43,030 nucleotides of DNA from Azolla pinnata. Lineage: Eukaryota > Streptophyta > Polypodiopsida > Salviniales > Salviniaceae. Within the stretch, counting starts at the first letter, position 1. The number at the start of each line of letters is the position of its first letter. The notes under the pieces were generated by a model. It saw only the letters and a list, made by a program, of their open reading frames with translations, was not told the DNA's origin and did no database searches. Location of the stretch: NCBI GenBank assembly GCA_037176905.1, contig JBBBWG010029965.1, forward strand, positions 1 through 43,030, written 5' to 3'. Positions 15,752-28,370 of this stretch are shown one piece after another. Position numbers and translations under genes: made by a program.

Positions 15752-16310
15752 ATCCGTATTCCGTATTCCTTATCATCGTACGTATACCGTATATTTATAC
15801 GCTATGCACATTTGCATACACACACACACACACATACAATACATACAATACAATACAATACAGTACAATACACACACATACACACATACAACATATACAA
15901 TACACAAAAATACAATCCGTATTCCGTATTCCTTATAATCGTACGTATACCGTATATTTATACGCTAGGGACATATGCATACACACACACACACACATAC
16001 AATACATACAATAAAATACAATACACACAATACAATACACACACATACACACATACAACATATACAATACACTACAATACAATCCGTATGCCGTATTCCT
16101 TATAATCGTACGTATATCGTATATTTATACGCTATGCACGTATGCATACACACACACATACAATACGTACAATACAATACAATACAATACACACACACAC
16201 ATACAATACATACAATACAATACAATACACACACACATACAATACATACAATACAATACACACATACAATACATGCAATACAATATAATACAATACAGAC
16301 ACGCACACAT
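15752..16310. repeat. 163-167-bp satellite upstream of the ankyrin gene, plus CATACAATAC run
   Basis: ATCCGTATTCCGTATTCCTTAT (one or two changes between copies) starts at 15752, 15915 and 16082. Each unit continues CGTACGTATACCGTATATTT, then ATACGCTA, then a long ACAC/ATACA tract. The third unit runs into a drawn-out ACAATACAATACAC microsatellite ending near 16310. The open frames across it are by-products of the repeat. Confidence 0.85.
15792..15799 (-). promoter_or_regulatory. TATA box candidate for the ankyrin gene, repeated in each satellite unit
   Basis: On the - strand this reads TATAAATA, a perfect plant TATA box, 135-142 nt upstream of the ankyrin start codon. A start about 30 nt downstream would give a ~110-nt purine-rich leader. 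The same octamer recurs at 15955-15962 and 16122-16129 in the next two satellite units. Function is inferred from position and motif only. Confidence 0.45.
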
Positions 16311-17865
16311 ACATAATCAGTGCATGCAGATACTGGTATAAATTTGAAGGCGCTTTTTCTAGCTTTTCAGTCGAGCGTAACCTTGTTCCGTATTCTCCTC
16401 GTACTTTTGCAGCGCACACCGCTGCATTGACCGGGAGCGCAATCCGTTTCCGCATCTGTTCTGAAGCGGTGAATGGCTTTTCCTGCAGCCTTGCGAGGGG
16501 GGAACATATCAGTCAGCAGCTGCTCAATCCATTTCCGAAGATGCGCTCGAGTAATTGAATAGAGCCCGAGTTAATTTTCGCGGCAACGCTAAGCCAGATC
16601 TTTCGCGTGGCCTTCAAGGGGAAGTACACGATGTTCGATTGACTGCACAAATGAACTGCAGTTTTGGGTCTCAACACAAGGCAACCTTATGCCGCAGAGT
16701 TTCTCTCGTAACCTTTCGAGAGACAATACTCGTAAAGAGCTGCTAACACGACTGATCGACCAAATGGAATTATTAGCGAATGTCGTGCCAAGTTAGGACA
16801 CAGACTGTCACCGAATTGTAACAAGATGGATGTGAAATCTTCTAACATAAACGATCGATCAAATGAAATTATTAGTGCCATACCCAACACTTAACCCAAC
16901 AATGGAATAAGACAAAGGAATTGTAACATCATGCCATTGTCCAACAATCTCTCCATTGGAAACAAACCACAAGCCTGTATTTGTATGCAAAAGTCACCAA
17001 TCTACCCCAGACCCCAAAGACAACCCTTTTTTTTTTACAAAATGTGTGCTGAGGTCCATCCATGGCTAACTACCTAGAATCATTCTAAGGTCCATTAGCC
17101 AATCTTTTATTGGAATCATTCCATGGTTTATCCCTGGCTAACTTTTTAAAATCTATCACCAACAGATAAAGAAGAGCAAAACAAAATCAAACAAATGGTA
17201 GAAGAATAAGAGAAAAATAGAAGATAAATAAAACTAAGTATCAATTCTATGATTGATGTAATTCACCTTTATTGAGATCAAATTAAATCCTTATATTTAT
17301 ACAATTCCAAAACTCTTGCATGCAAGAAAAAGGTCTTCTGCATAAGAAGAGAGAAATACATGTAAAAAGCTTCTAAAAAGTTTCAAAACTTCTTAGAACA
17401 AACACGAACTATATTCAAAGCATGTTTAAAATGATATATTAGCTCCCATGTTGTTTGATATACCGATTAAACTAACTGACTCTATAGACAAATTCGTGAG
17501 TTTGATACCCATCTTTATGATAAAATCATTCAAAGGTCCATCCACAACTTTTTAATTTAATTGGAAATCATGACATGCCTTGAACCTTCGAACCTAGATG
17601 AGTGGCTATACGAACATTAGCCCTCATTTTGGGACATATTGGCCTAAGAAGACATCAATATATCTTTCTTTCTTCTTCCTTTCTCTCTTCTTTGAAATAT
17701 ACTACGTTCACACTAAATGGTAAGGGTCTAAGGTTTGGGGTTTATGGCTTCAGACCTTAGGGTTTAGCTGCAAGTAACAATGTCAAGAACCATGTAGCCA
17801 CATGACTAGTTTGCAAAGCTGGGGTCTATAACCAACACCGATCGCGTCTATGCTCATCGCCTGAT
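16311..17865. other. intergenic, no gene seen
   Basis: This is AT-rich unique-looking DNA. Two diverged copies of GATCGAYCAAATGRAATTATTAG lie near 16752 and 16855, about 105 bp apart. Phrases such as AGGTCCATCCA and CCATGGTTTATCC recur between 17050 and 17535. No open frame longer than about 67 codons looks real. Confidence 0.5.
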
Positions 17866-17869
17866 GATG

Positions 17870-19075
17870 CAAAAACAAAAGAAACCAATGAAATCTGCCA
17901 TGGATTCCACAATGTGATGATGCACCCACTGAGCTTTTCCACCATGCCAAGAGAGACCAATTGACCTGCTATGGATCTCATGATGTGATGCATCTAATCT
18001 ACTAGTCTTTACCACCGTGGCAGTTAGCGACCAATTTAATCTGCCATGGATTTGATGATTTGATGCATCCATAAACCTTTGCCACCATGAGCAGTAGAGA
18101 TTTCAATCCATCTTTTCGCGACACGATGCATCTATTAATCTCTGTAAGTAGACATCATTTGATCTGCAATGGTTTCCATGATGTGATGCATCCAGTAATC
18201 TTTCCCAGCATGACGGTAGAGATAAGTTTGATCTGCCATGGATTTCTTCAACTGATCTTCACCACCATTACAATAGAGATGGACTGATTTGCCATGGATC
18301 TCACGATTTGAAGCATCCATTAATTAACCTTTCCCAGCATGACAGTAGATATCAATTGATCAGCCATGGATTTCACAATGTGATGCAATTCCATTGATTT
18401 TTACCACTATGGTAGTAGAAATCCATCGATCTGCCACGAATCTTGCGATGTGATGCATAGATTGACCTTTACCAGCATATCAGCAGAGATTCAATTGATC
18501 TGCCATAGCTTTTGCATCGGTCTGCATCACCGTGACAGTATATTCCCCTCCATAGCCTCATCTACTCCACAAATTCTTGCATCAATCTTTTGTCACCACA
18601 ACAGTAGAGATCAGTCAAATCTGCCATGGATTCCATGATTTGATGCATCAAGCTCTACTACCATGACAGTATATTCCCCTTCATAACCATCTCCACTCCA
18701 CGAATTCACGCATCGATCGTTGTCACCATGACAGTAGAGAACAATCTATCAGGCATGGATTTCATGACTTGATGCATCGATCTTTGGTACTACCATGACA
18801 GTAGAATCCCTTCCATAGCCCCAGTTCCACTTCACGAATTCTTGCATCAATCTTTTGTCACCATGGCAGTAGAGATCAATCAATCTGCCATGGATCTTAC
18901 GACGCGATGCGTTTATCTGCGTCACCATGACAGTAGAATCCCCTCCATAGCCCCAGTTCCACTTCACGAATTCTTGCATCAATCTGTCGTCACCATGGCA
19001 GTAGAGATCAATCAATCTGCCATGGATCTTACGACGTGATGCATCTAGCTGTATCACCATGACAGTATTCCCCTC
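17870..19075. repeat. ~70-bp minisatellite with higher-order ~136-bp units
   Basis: The diverged unit core is ATCTGCCATGGATTT, then GATTTGATGCATC, then TTTACCACCATGACAGTAGA. There are roughly fifteen units. From about 18540 onwards a longer form adds a block beginning CCTCCATAGCC with CACGAATTCTTGCATC. The last two long copies (CCCCAGTTCCACTTCACGAA near 18821 and 18951) are nearly identical, so the array is youngest at its right end. A 115-codon - strand frame here (18749-19096) is made only of the repeat. Confidence 0.85.
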
Positions 19076-19080
19076 GTCCA

Positions 19081-19590
19081 CCGCATGAATTCTCAACTAT
19101 GTACTCTTTTACTTCCTTCCATTCTTTCCTTTCTTGTTTCCGATGCCTAGAAACCGTCTTTCCTGCTTGCTAAAGAGCAATGACGTGAAGGGAAGATCTC
19201 CATCTCACTTGCTCTCTCAGCAGGGTTCGCAAGAGAAATATGTGAGATGTTCGAGGGAGCAATAAGACCAGGGGTTTTGTCTGCAAAAAACCAAAGAAGA
19301 AAAGCACAGGAAACAGCTCTGGTCTGGTAAGTCGTCCTCGATGGAGGAGATCCGAAAGAGAGAATGAGCGGGATCTGATGACCGTTTGGGGGCCACAGAC
19401 CCAGGGGCTCTCTTCCATCTCTCCCCGCTCAGTCTAGCATCAGATTTGGCTTCACTGAGAGCGTGTCGGAGGGCTCAGCTCGAAGCTGGTTTCTGATGCA
19501 GACAAGAAGAAGAAGAAGACGAAGACGAAGACAAAGACGAAGAACGAAGAAGAGAAGAAGAAGACGAAGAAGAAGAGAAGAAGAAGAACT
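19081..19590. other. intergenic, GAA/GAC-rich end
   Basis: 19081-19500 has no convincing gene; the 82-codon frame on the - strand at 19170-19418 has no recognisable domain. 19500-19590 is an almost pure purine run of GAAGAA/GACGAA that leads into the telomere-like block. Confidence 0.5.
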
Positions 19591-20170
19591 GTCTTAGGGT
19601 TTCTTTCTTTAGGGTTAGGGTTTTCTTCTCAAGGAGGGTTAGGGTTTTTTTAGGGTTTGGGTTTTTTAGGGTTTGGGTTTTATTAGGGTTTGGGTTTTTT
19701 TAGGGTTTGGTTTTTTTGGGGGATTAGGGTTTCTTCTCAACAAGGTCATGGGTTCAAATCTTGTTTGAAAGACATACACATCCGAGCACAATATATGTTG
19801 TTCAGATGAAGTTTTTGTCTTAGGGTTCCTTTTTTAGGGTTAGGTTTTTCTTAGAGTTAGGTTTTCTTCTCAAGGAGGGTTAGGGTTTTTTTTTTTAGGG
19901 TTAGGGTTTTTTTTTTTAGGGTTAGGGTTTTTTTTAGGGTTAGGGTTGCAGTCAAGAAGGTCATGTGTTCAAACCTTGTCTAAAGCAAGTTTTTTGTCTT
20001 TGGGTTGCTTTCTTTAGGGTTAGGGTTCTTTTTAGGGTTAGGGTTTTTCTTCTCAAGGAGGGTTAGGGTTTTTTTTTAGGGTTAGGTTTTCTTCTCGAAA
20101 AGGTCATGGGTTCAAATCTTGTTTTGAAAAAACATACGCGTCCAAGCACAATGTATATGTTATCCAAATT
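19591..20170. repeat. composite telomere-like repeat, three units
   Basis: Units start at GTCTTAGGGTTTC (19591), GTCTTAGGGTTCC (19817) and GTCTTTGGGTTGC (19996). Each has TTTAGGGTTAGGG tracts, CTTCTCAAGGAGGGTTAGGG, and then AAGGTCATGGGTTCAAATCTT (19741, about 19957, 20099). Units 1 and 3 also have ACATAC.C.TCC.AGCACAAT. The phrase GGTTCAAATC matches the B box of tRNA promoters (GGTTCRANNC), so part of the unit may come from a tRNA-derived SINE. No A box or full tRNA fold was found. Confidence 0.75.
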
Positions 20171-21017
20171 CATACCGTTTAGTGACGCAAATTAGAGAGG
20201 AACCTTTGGATCTAACGACAGCTCGATTATACATGGGATTAGAGCTGTTTCGATGATATGCAAAAATGATCGATCGTCGAGTTCCACATGAAACCTCATC
20301 TGCTCATTCGATAACTCGCAATCAGGAATCTGGCTCGATCGGCCGTATTCCTCCGCAAAATCCACCTTGCTTTGCATGCAACTCTTCTGAGAGCTCCACA
20401 GGCAGTTTTCGCACCGAATCTTCTTATGTTTATCAAAGCAAGATTTCTCTGGCATCTTCTTCCGATGATCCATTCAAACCAGATTCAAGGTGTACATATT
20501 ATGTCTATGTCTACGAAACCTCCGACAAACACAGATACAGATAACGAGAAAGAATTCTACGAGTTTTCTCTCTTCAACAGATTCAATGGAAAGCAAAACC
20601 CCAGGAGTATATCGATTTGTACAAAATAAGAGTGAAAAAAAACTCTTCACTTCCATAGCTATCTATGGCTCACACCTCGGCGGGGATCTTGCCTCTGTAC
20701 ATGAAGCTCAATACAAAGAGTTTTTTTGCTTCCAGTAGATGGGAGCTAAGCTTATCCCCATCATACAATGATTTATTCCACCCACTAGTCTCAAGATCCC
20801 TTTGAATGTGTTCCCCCTCCCCTCATTTCATGAAAAGAATTTGCTCCGATTTCGTAATGCTAGGTGCCTTTTCTCTTTTTATAGCTCTCTTTGATCATGC
20901 AGGAAACACACACACACAAAAGAAAAACTCCTCGAAACTCGAGGCGAATCCCCATGAGCCTATCCCTAGAAATGGCATATATCGATACAACACTCGTTCG
21001 GAGAATGATAATACCGA
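20171..21017. other. COG1 3' flank and likely 3' UTR
   Basis: The COG1 3' UTR should lie just below 21018. On the - strand an AATAAA hexamer sits at 20777-20772, about 240 nt past the stop, and is a candidate polyadenylation signal. Open frames at 20192-20544 on both strands (about 92 codons) show no known domain. Confidence 0.4.
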
Positions 21018-24000
21018 TTAATACGATGTAGATCCAGCTGCGAAAGATGAAAGCAAGCCCGCCGCCTGGGATGGCAAGATTTCGCCGAATGTTGAGATCG
21101 CGGCCGCTGATCGATCTTTGATTCTGCTCACTTGACTATCGCTCAAGACGTAGCCTCCTAGCTTGAAAGTCCCCTCCCCAAACTTTGTGCCAACCTGGAA
21201 AATTATGGAGGTTACAATTAGATGTAAATTAGATGTAGATTAGATGCAACAATTCAGATGTTAGAAAGCAGTTACGCATCATAAAATATGGAAGTTGCAG
21301 CCCATTTGGACACAATTATTTAACCCCGAGGTCCATTAGAAACTTATCTAATAGCACAGGCCACAAATTGTGAGGATCTACGGAACCACTTGAAACTATC
21401 CCTAAAATGGAGGCTTAGCTAAAAAAATCACCCCAAACATCTAGTGAACCTTCCTATTTCCTAAGGCCTGGTAAAAATGACAAAGAACATGTTGTTATTG
21501 CCTTTGAACTGGTCTAAATCTCTTTTGCACACAGACATGGCACAACACATTTTCTTTCAACAGCAATACCATCAAAGGCGATACCTGATTTATAAAGGAT
21601 TGCAACAACGGCTTTGCACCACCAGCTGACCAAACGTTTGTGTTATCTTCACTACCAGCATTCTGACTAGAGATTACAGTTTTCAACTTTGACCCATTCT
21701 CGTTCAAATGTGATTTCTTCACCAAGGATGGTGTACTGAAAAGCAAGAAATTGAGCATTAAAACAGATCAAACTTGAACCACCGCATCGGATGGTCAAAA
21801 ATTTTCATCATATCAAAACACTCAATGCTCTAGAAAACAATACATATTCATAAAAATTTGGTGCCATAACTTTGGATGGTCAAAATTTACATATGATGGT
21901 TAGAAAATGAAAAGGAAACACTTAGCATTTGTGTCATCATAATCTAAGCTATAATCGATAGTGCACAGCAAGAATTCTAATGTTTAATTTCATATTAAAT
22001 AGATTCCCACACCCTTTGAGAGTTCAGCCTCTTTTATATCCAAGGTTTTGCAAACTTCATTCCAACTCAATAACCTATCCATATTTCAGCTATACGAAAA
22101 GTCCAGGCACAAGCTCATGATGCTGATTCAACAAATGAAGTAGAAGATGTCAAGCTTGCCAAATGATGTACAGTAATACACAGACTTGATGTCAAATCAC
22201 TAACATAGCTCTGTCAGGAAGACGGAACTGCTCTGGCTATGGAACCGGAAGGCACTGAACACACTTGATATTAATAATTACAGTTTATCAAATGGATTCC
22301 CTGAGAATGTAATGCATACTAAATTGCAAATTTTACAATGCTGAACAAAGAAATTCTCCGTTGCACTTCCAAAAATCACTTCATAAAAACCATGTACTTA
22401 TAATGCTCGGATAATAATAGAACAGAGACTGATAATTTTTTTAATTTCGAGGAAACCTTTAACAAGCTTCCGAAATAAGGGGTGTATGGGGCCTTATGGT
22501 AAAAAGTCGATGCACACTTTATACAACTGTGTGTAGTGTAGAATATTTCTCTTCTGATATGCCAGTTCAGTAAATCATCAAAATGTTGTCTACTGCCATG
22601 CCAATTGATTTATGTATAGACCATCTACAAGCATCCACTATGTATGCAAGACTTGAAAGACCATTAGTCGAATTTTTATGAACATCTTTTCACTCCTCAT
22701 CTCTATGTTGATAATGTTGATTTCTTCTCATCTAAAATTGAAAGTTGGTGCTCTTGTGTAATCAGCATCTTTTTAAAGACAACTGGTTGTTGGTCAACAC
22801 AGGAAATCTTTCATTATAAGCCAGGGTTCTACCACTTGAAAAATCATGCATGTGTGGAATGGACAACTTGGGCATTGTGCCATGCCAATCTAGGTGGAAT
22901 GGCATTAAGAAATTATCAAAATGTTTTCCAGAGAATGCTCTGCCAGCAACTAAACAGCTAGCTATCCCTCTTCTCATGCAACCATGAGATCGAAATAGTC
23001 ATGGTTCTAGGATGTGTGTGTGACTGGAACTAAAGGACACTCCATTCTCGGCATGTGTTGCAGCAGATTACAAAAGACAAAAAAATAAGCCCTTGCCTAC
23101 AAGCAGGAGCAATCTTTGTACAAAGTGGTTTACGTGATGAAATGTGACAGAAACGTTAGATGTGTCTTCGTGGAGCATTTAAACCACATCTTTCTAGATA
23201 CACTTAAGATAGAATGGTAAAAGAATAGAAAAATAATTGTTACTGCAATTTTATAGAAACATCTCTATAGAAACATACACATGCAGTTCCCTACATACAT
23301 ATTGAAGGAAAACAAGCAACCAAATGAAATTTCTTAAAACAGTTATTCCTAAACCTTAAACCTGGTTTTCTTCTCCAATCTCTCATACACTTTGAGTGAA
23401 TGTTTCCACATAAAGCTTCTTTCAAAAAAACTCTTCAATAGTACGAATAGCATGTTTGCTTTGGAAAAGCACACTCAATGGCTCTCTATACCTCAACACA
23501 GAATTTGTTTGTGATCTTATACAGCTTGTGATGTACTTTTTGTGATTACATATCTAAATAACCAAGAGCAAGGTCTTACCTGATTGGAAGATATGTGAAT
23601 CGTGGAATAGACACCGAGATCTTAAGGATACTGGGATCAGCATTTGATGGAGTTCTTTGGGCTGTATCTCGATAAAGATGTTTCAACTGAACCAAAAAAC
23701 CTAACATCACAGAGCACTTCTGATAAGCCTGTTGTTCATTTTCCCATAGTGGCGGCTCATAGCTGCATGAAGACATGGTACATAATATAAACAGAAGATA
23801 GAAGAATTGTTTTCAGCAAAATAAAATGTTCTCAAGGCATATTCTTACGTAGCCCAATCTATTGGATCAATCAGGTTAGACAGCTTCTCCTTCAAGTTAA
23901 TCACGCGCTTCTTTCTATGTTTTTGAGCTCGATTATTGTGAAATAGGAGTTTTCTTAACTGAGCCACATTTGGACTGGATAATGTAGATGCAAGAACACC

Positions 24001-27000
24001 TTCCTCTGATGAGAAAATACTGAGATCTGGATAGGGATGTTCACCACCAGCAAGGACATCTCCCAGAAAACGCACGTCAAAAAGAAGCTGTAACAAGCCT
24101 TTCTCTGAAACTCGGCCCCTTGTAGCTCCTAACCCTGAAACAAAATCTTCATATACAAGCAATACCTGCAAGAATCAGAGTTTCAAAGTTTTTCCTTGAA
24201 TAAAGATTTTATTAATAAGCTTGGAAGTTTTTGTGAGACACTCCAAAACAACCTTGAGTTTTTACTCTTTCCCAGATCTATACGCTTCCATTATTTCCCC
24301 AAACAACTTGGCCAATCCCAAAAAAGAAAAAGAGGGAGATATTGACTATATAATTGCACAAGTAATATATTTATTTTCTGAAAAGAAGTTGACCAAAAAA
24401 CATTTTCAGATAACAATCAAACTAAGAATTTAGTGAATCAAAGAAAATTCTGGCGGTATTCCAGAATTTATTGCAAGATGTTACCTTTTCAAGCAAACTT
24501 GAAGCAAATAACTGCAGCACAGCCTTGTCAAGGGCATGGCCTCCAATACGATAGATTTCTTGACAACTCCTGAAGAGAAATGAAATTACATATGAAGATG
24601 GCAATGCTGGCAGTGGCAACCGCACTTCTATTTCATCACCTCTTTCATTAACTTGTCTCAGAGGAGTGTCCTCCCAACCCTGCATGGAATCATCAACATA
24701 GTCAGTTTAAACACTCTACATACACAAACCCTTTACATGTTCAACACAATATAAACAGGCCTGTGAACCATGGGAAGCATATATACTTTGAGAGGAACGG
24801 AAGATGCAAGATCATCATCCTTCATTATGCTTCTTTTAAGAGATTCAATCAGCCTTTCAGAACTCCATTCCACCCAAATACAATGAGCCCCAAGACTTGC
24901 ATATTTTAGAGCAATTTGAAGCCTGCCAAACTCAGATTGAGTTTCTTCCTTTGAAATATCAACACTGGACCTTGTTTTCTCTATATTCTGCCCTTCGAAT
25001 GTGGATTCATTCAAATCCAACCAGAACTTCCTCCTCTCAGAGGAAGCCAACCATGGAAGAGAGCTTTTATTTTCATTTGATTGCAATGATTTTGAGGACT
25101 GTAGAATAAGAGGAAGAGACCATGAACGCTGTGAGAATGCCACAAAAATGCGAGCTAGTAGAAGAGACTTCTCAACAGATGGAGAAATAACAAAAGCTTC
25201 CGAATCAGCCAAGTCACCGGATATCCTGTTGTTCTCTACTTCACTTCTATTACCGAAAACACTTTTTACAGAAAATAATCTGTCAAGTTGTGCTGTGGAT
25301 GTTCCACTGATATCTGAGAGATCCAAGAGTTTTACAAGAAGTCCATTGATGAAGCTCGCCATCCATTCAAAACAATGCTTCTGTAAGTGAGGATTCAACT
25401 TCTCTGATCTTGCAGTATTATGATGTGCGTGAATAAACATTGTCGAATCATCTAATAATGCCTTCAATTTCAGATGGATTCTTTCTTTCAGTTGGGATAC
25501 CTCGAGACCCAAGTAAGAATCTGATATCCCAGATGAATCTTCCTCTTGTATAGTTCCCAACAGCCTTGTGACTGTTTCAGAAAGTTCTTCAGCCTTGTTG
25601 GTTTGTGCAAACCACATTGATTCAGCAGAGGTAAACCCTTGAACTTGAAAATACAGATCACTCTTGATTTGCGCATCGGATGACAATGGCATGCTCATCG
25701 AATTCAATATTCCATCCACCGAATTTTCCATATCAATTTCAGATAATCCGATGATCATAATCTTTTTGGCCCTCTCGATAAAAATATCCTCAAACAAAAT
25801 ATTCCAGAGACTCAATGGCTCCTTCAATAGTAATGCAGTCATATAATCCCATGGTGACTCGATGGCCTTACCAAAAGCACCTTCTAGCCACTCTGTGCAA
25901 CCTTCTAGAGCCTTCTTACTGTCACATTCACTCCTAATTGAGATTTCTATCCTCTCCAAGTCTTTGCAACATCTGACGAGTTCAAGGATAGTTTTACCCT
26001 CAGCCGTGATATCAGATCGGCATGTATGGATCCATGATGTACATGTCTCAGAGATATACTCCCCTGCCAGGCTGGTTGTTCTAGACTCTAGTTTCTCCCA
26101 CTGAAGCTTCCATAGCTTCACCTCTTCCTCCGGATTGGGGATCCCACCGAATAGCTGAGATTCGGGGAGAGTGCTCAGAACTGTTCGATAAAAGAGCGGT
26201 GGATCCCCGTTCACTTCGAGGAAAAGCTGACCAGCTTGGCATAATGAGACTTGAATGAAATTTGCTGCCTTTGATAACACTAACGCGATTGAAGCAACAT
26301 CAGAATCTGCTTTACTATCTGGTAGTTTTCCACTGACCTCTGATTGGCGTTGATCTTTCCTGAATGACATGAATGTTCGGAGATGGCCTCTCAGCCATGC
26401 TCTCCTCGTCTCCAGAAACAAAGACATTATCTGTGAAGGGGTAAGCTGATCGATCACGGCCACTGCAGCGAGCGCTATGGCATACTCCTGAACATCCAAA
26501 CCTTGCTCTAACAACCTGTTTCTGCTCCTCTGTGAGATCTGACCCCGAAACGTCTCCACAAGAGACCATTGGTGCAGAAGAAGTGGAAAATGAGACAAAT
26601 TCTCTCCTTTCCCTTCCCTTTCTGTGAGAAGCGTGTGAACTTCTTGGGCGCGAAGGTACCTCTGAGCACCTTCGAGATACATGTGCTCATCTAAGAATCC
26701 CCATATCCTCTCCGGAGTATCTACTACATACTTAACTCTGCTTCCAACACCATAGATCTTTTCCCTCTTCTTCTTTTCTAGATCTACGGACGGAAGCGAT
26801 GGAGAAGGGTGTTGGATCACTAACCTTTCTTTCAAAGACGTGAAACCGGTCTGGATTCTGTGCAGGTTGAGAGCCACATTCTCACAAGAGTTTTTCATCC
26901 CAGCTATGGAGTCAGCAGATTCGATGAGATCTCTGTAGCTAGCTCCGACGAGTTGCCTGAGTTCCTCTTTCTTCTCTTCGATTTCTCGGCGGGTATTGGC

Positions 27001-27105
27001 TTCTACTTCACGGATCTCCACCACTGTTCTGCTCAGGAACAGGGCCTCGGCATTGCGGAGGGTCGCATCTTCGCCGGATTTCGGTTGGAATCGGCCGCCC
27101 CGCAT
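21018..27105 (-). CDS. COG1: conserved oligomeric Golgi complex subunit 1
   Basis: COG1 is part of lobe A of the COG tether, which captures retrograde vesicles at the Golgi and so keeps glycosylation enzymes in place. Six exons: 27105-24787, 24679-24485, 24165-23849, 23762-23580, 21735-21585 and 21194-21018. Phases match throughout, giving 1113 residues, close to the size I recall for the Arabidopsis protein (about 1070). The N-terminus has the Vps51/COG1-type helical region: [40 protein letters not shown] and a Cys-containing [16 protein letters not shown]. The last exon, [20 protein letters not shown] then GLLSSF, is the conserved plant COG1 C-terminus. Exon 1 alone codes for 773 residues; intron 4 is 1.8 kb. 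There is no signal peptide or membrane segment, as expected for a peripheral complex. The start ATG begins [20 protein letters not shown]. Confidence 0.94.
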
Positions 27106-27365
27106 CCTGGAAGGCGGAGATCGGGAGCGGTTTGAAGATGGAGAAGGAGCGAGAGAAGAAGGGCAGAAAAACGGAAAAGGGATCTGATCCGATGCTGTCT
27201 GCTCTGAGAAGAAGAAGAAGAAGAAGAGGAAGAAGGAGAAAGAAGAAGAAGAAGAAGAGATCAGCGAAGTAGACTGCGATGAGCAGCAGCCATGGCGATG
27301 AAGAAAGCTTCGATCTTTGCTTCACGACGGTGACGACGACGGTGATCATCCGTCGTCACCATCGT
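27106..27365 (-). promoter_or_regulatory. COG1 leader and proximal promoter region
   Basis: On the - strand this is pyrimidine-rich near the gene (a CTT/CTC run at about 27205-27260), as in a plant 5' UTR. It then has CGTCGT and CATCAC phrases before the CATGCA array begins. No TATA box is visible. Confidence 0.4.
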
Positions 27366-28350
27366 CACCATCATGGATGTGTGCATGCAAGCATGCATCC
27401 ATGTGTGTGCATGCATGCATCCATCCATGTGTGTGCATGCATGCATCCATCCATGTGTGTGCATGCATCCATGCATCCACGTGTGTGCATGCATGCATCC
27501 ATCCATGTGTGTGCATGCATCCATGCATCCATGTGTGTGCATGCGCATGCATCTGCATCGATGTATGTGTCGCTGCATCGGATGCATGCATGTGTCCTTG
27601 CATGTATGCATGCGTGCATCCGATGCATCGATGCATCCATGGGTGCAGATGTATGCGCATGCACATGCGTCGATTGCATGCATGCATGCACGTATGCGTG
27701 AGAGATGCATTCGTAGATGTGCATGCATGCGTCCATGCATACGTATGCATGCATTTCCCACGCATGCGTACATGCAAGCATGTATGTATGCGTGCGTGCG
27801 TGCATGCATCGATGTATGCATGCGTGCATTTGAGTTAGTGCACATGCGACTTTTGAGGTGCATGCATTATGATGATGATGGGCATGTAAGCATGGGTCGG
27901 CATGTATGTATGCGCGCATGCATGCATTCGTCTGTGTGTATGTATGTATGTGTGTGTGTGTGCGTGCATGCATGTATGTATTTCTCGCGCCCGCATACGT
28001 GCATGCACGGCATGCATGTACATGCGCATACATCTGTATTGTATGTATGCACCTGTCTGTGCATCGAATGCATCTATGTAATATGCGCATGCATCTATGT
28101 ATGCATGTGCCGATGTATGCATGCGTGCATTTGAGTGTGCACATGCAGTGCATGCATGCATGCATGATGATGTGCATGTGGGTAGAATCGGCATGCGGGG
28201 TCTATGTGTGCATGTGTATGTATGCATGCATTCATTACATGCAGGCATGCATTTCTGTGTGTGTGTATGCATGCATGTAATCATGTGGTGTATGAATGCG
28301 GGCATGGATTTGTGTATGTGTATGTGCATCCTGACATGCATGCATGTATG
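27366..28350. repeat. CATGCA-rich (RY-type) minisatellite upstream of COG1
   Basis: About 1 kb is made almost wholly of CATGCATGCAT, CATCCATC and TGTGTG blocks. At 27390-27540 there is a clear repeat of about 24-27 bp of the type CCATGTGTGTGCATGCATG. From 27835 the units become longer and more diverged; TGTATGCATGCGTGCATTTG starts near 27813 and 28115. Open frames up to 268 codons exist on both strands because the repeat lacks stops. They encode only Met/His/Cys/Ala/Thr-rich low-complexity peptides and are not genes. Confidence 0.85.
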
Positions 28351-28370
28351 GATATGTTGCCCATCTGTGG

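Noticed and set aside
15302-16316. Long + strand frames rich in Thr, His, Tyr and Ile
   Set aside because: They run antisense to the ankyrin gene exon and through the ACAC/ATAC satellite; low-complexity artefacts.
18749-19096. 115-codon - strand frame with an internally repeated peptide
   Set aside because: The peptide repeat simply mirrors the DNA minisatellite; the frame breaks elsewhere in the same array.
19170-19418. 82-codon - strand frame next to the purine-rich tract
   Set aside because: No recognisable domain and no supporting neighbouring exon.
27261-28341. Open frames up to 268 codons on both strands, rich in Met, His, Cys and Ala
   Set aside because: They are all translations of the CATGCA repeat, which has few stops in any frame; there is no start context, domain or splice support.
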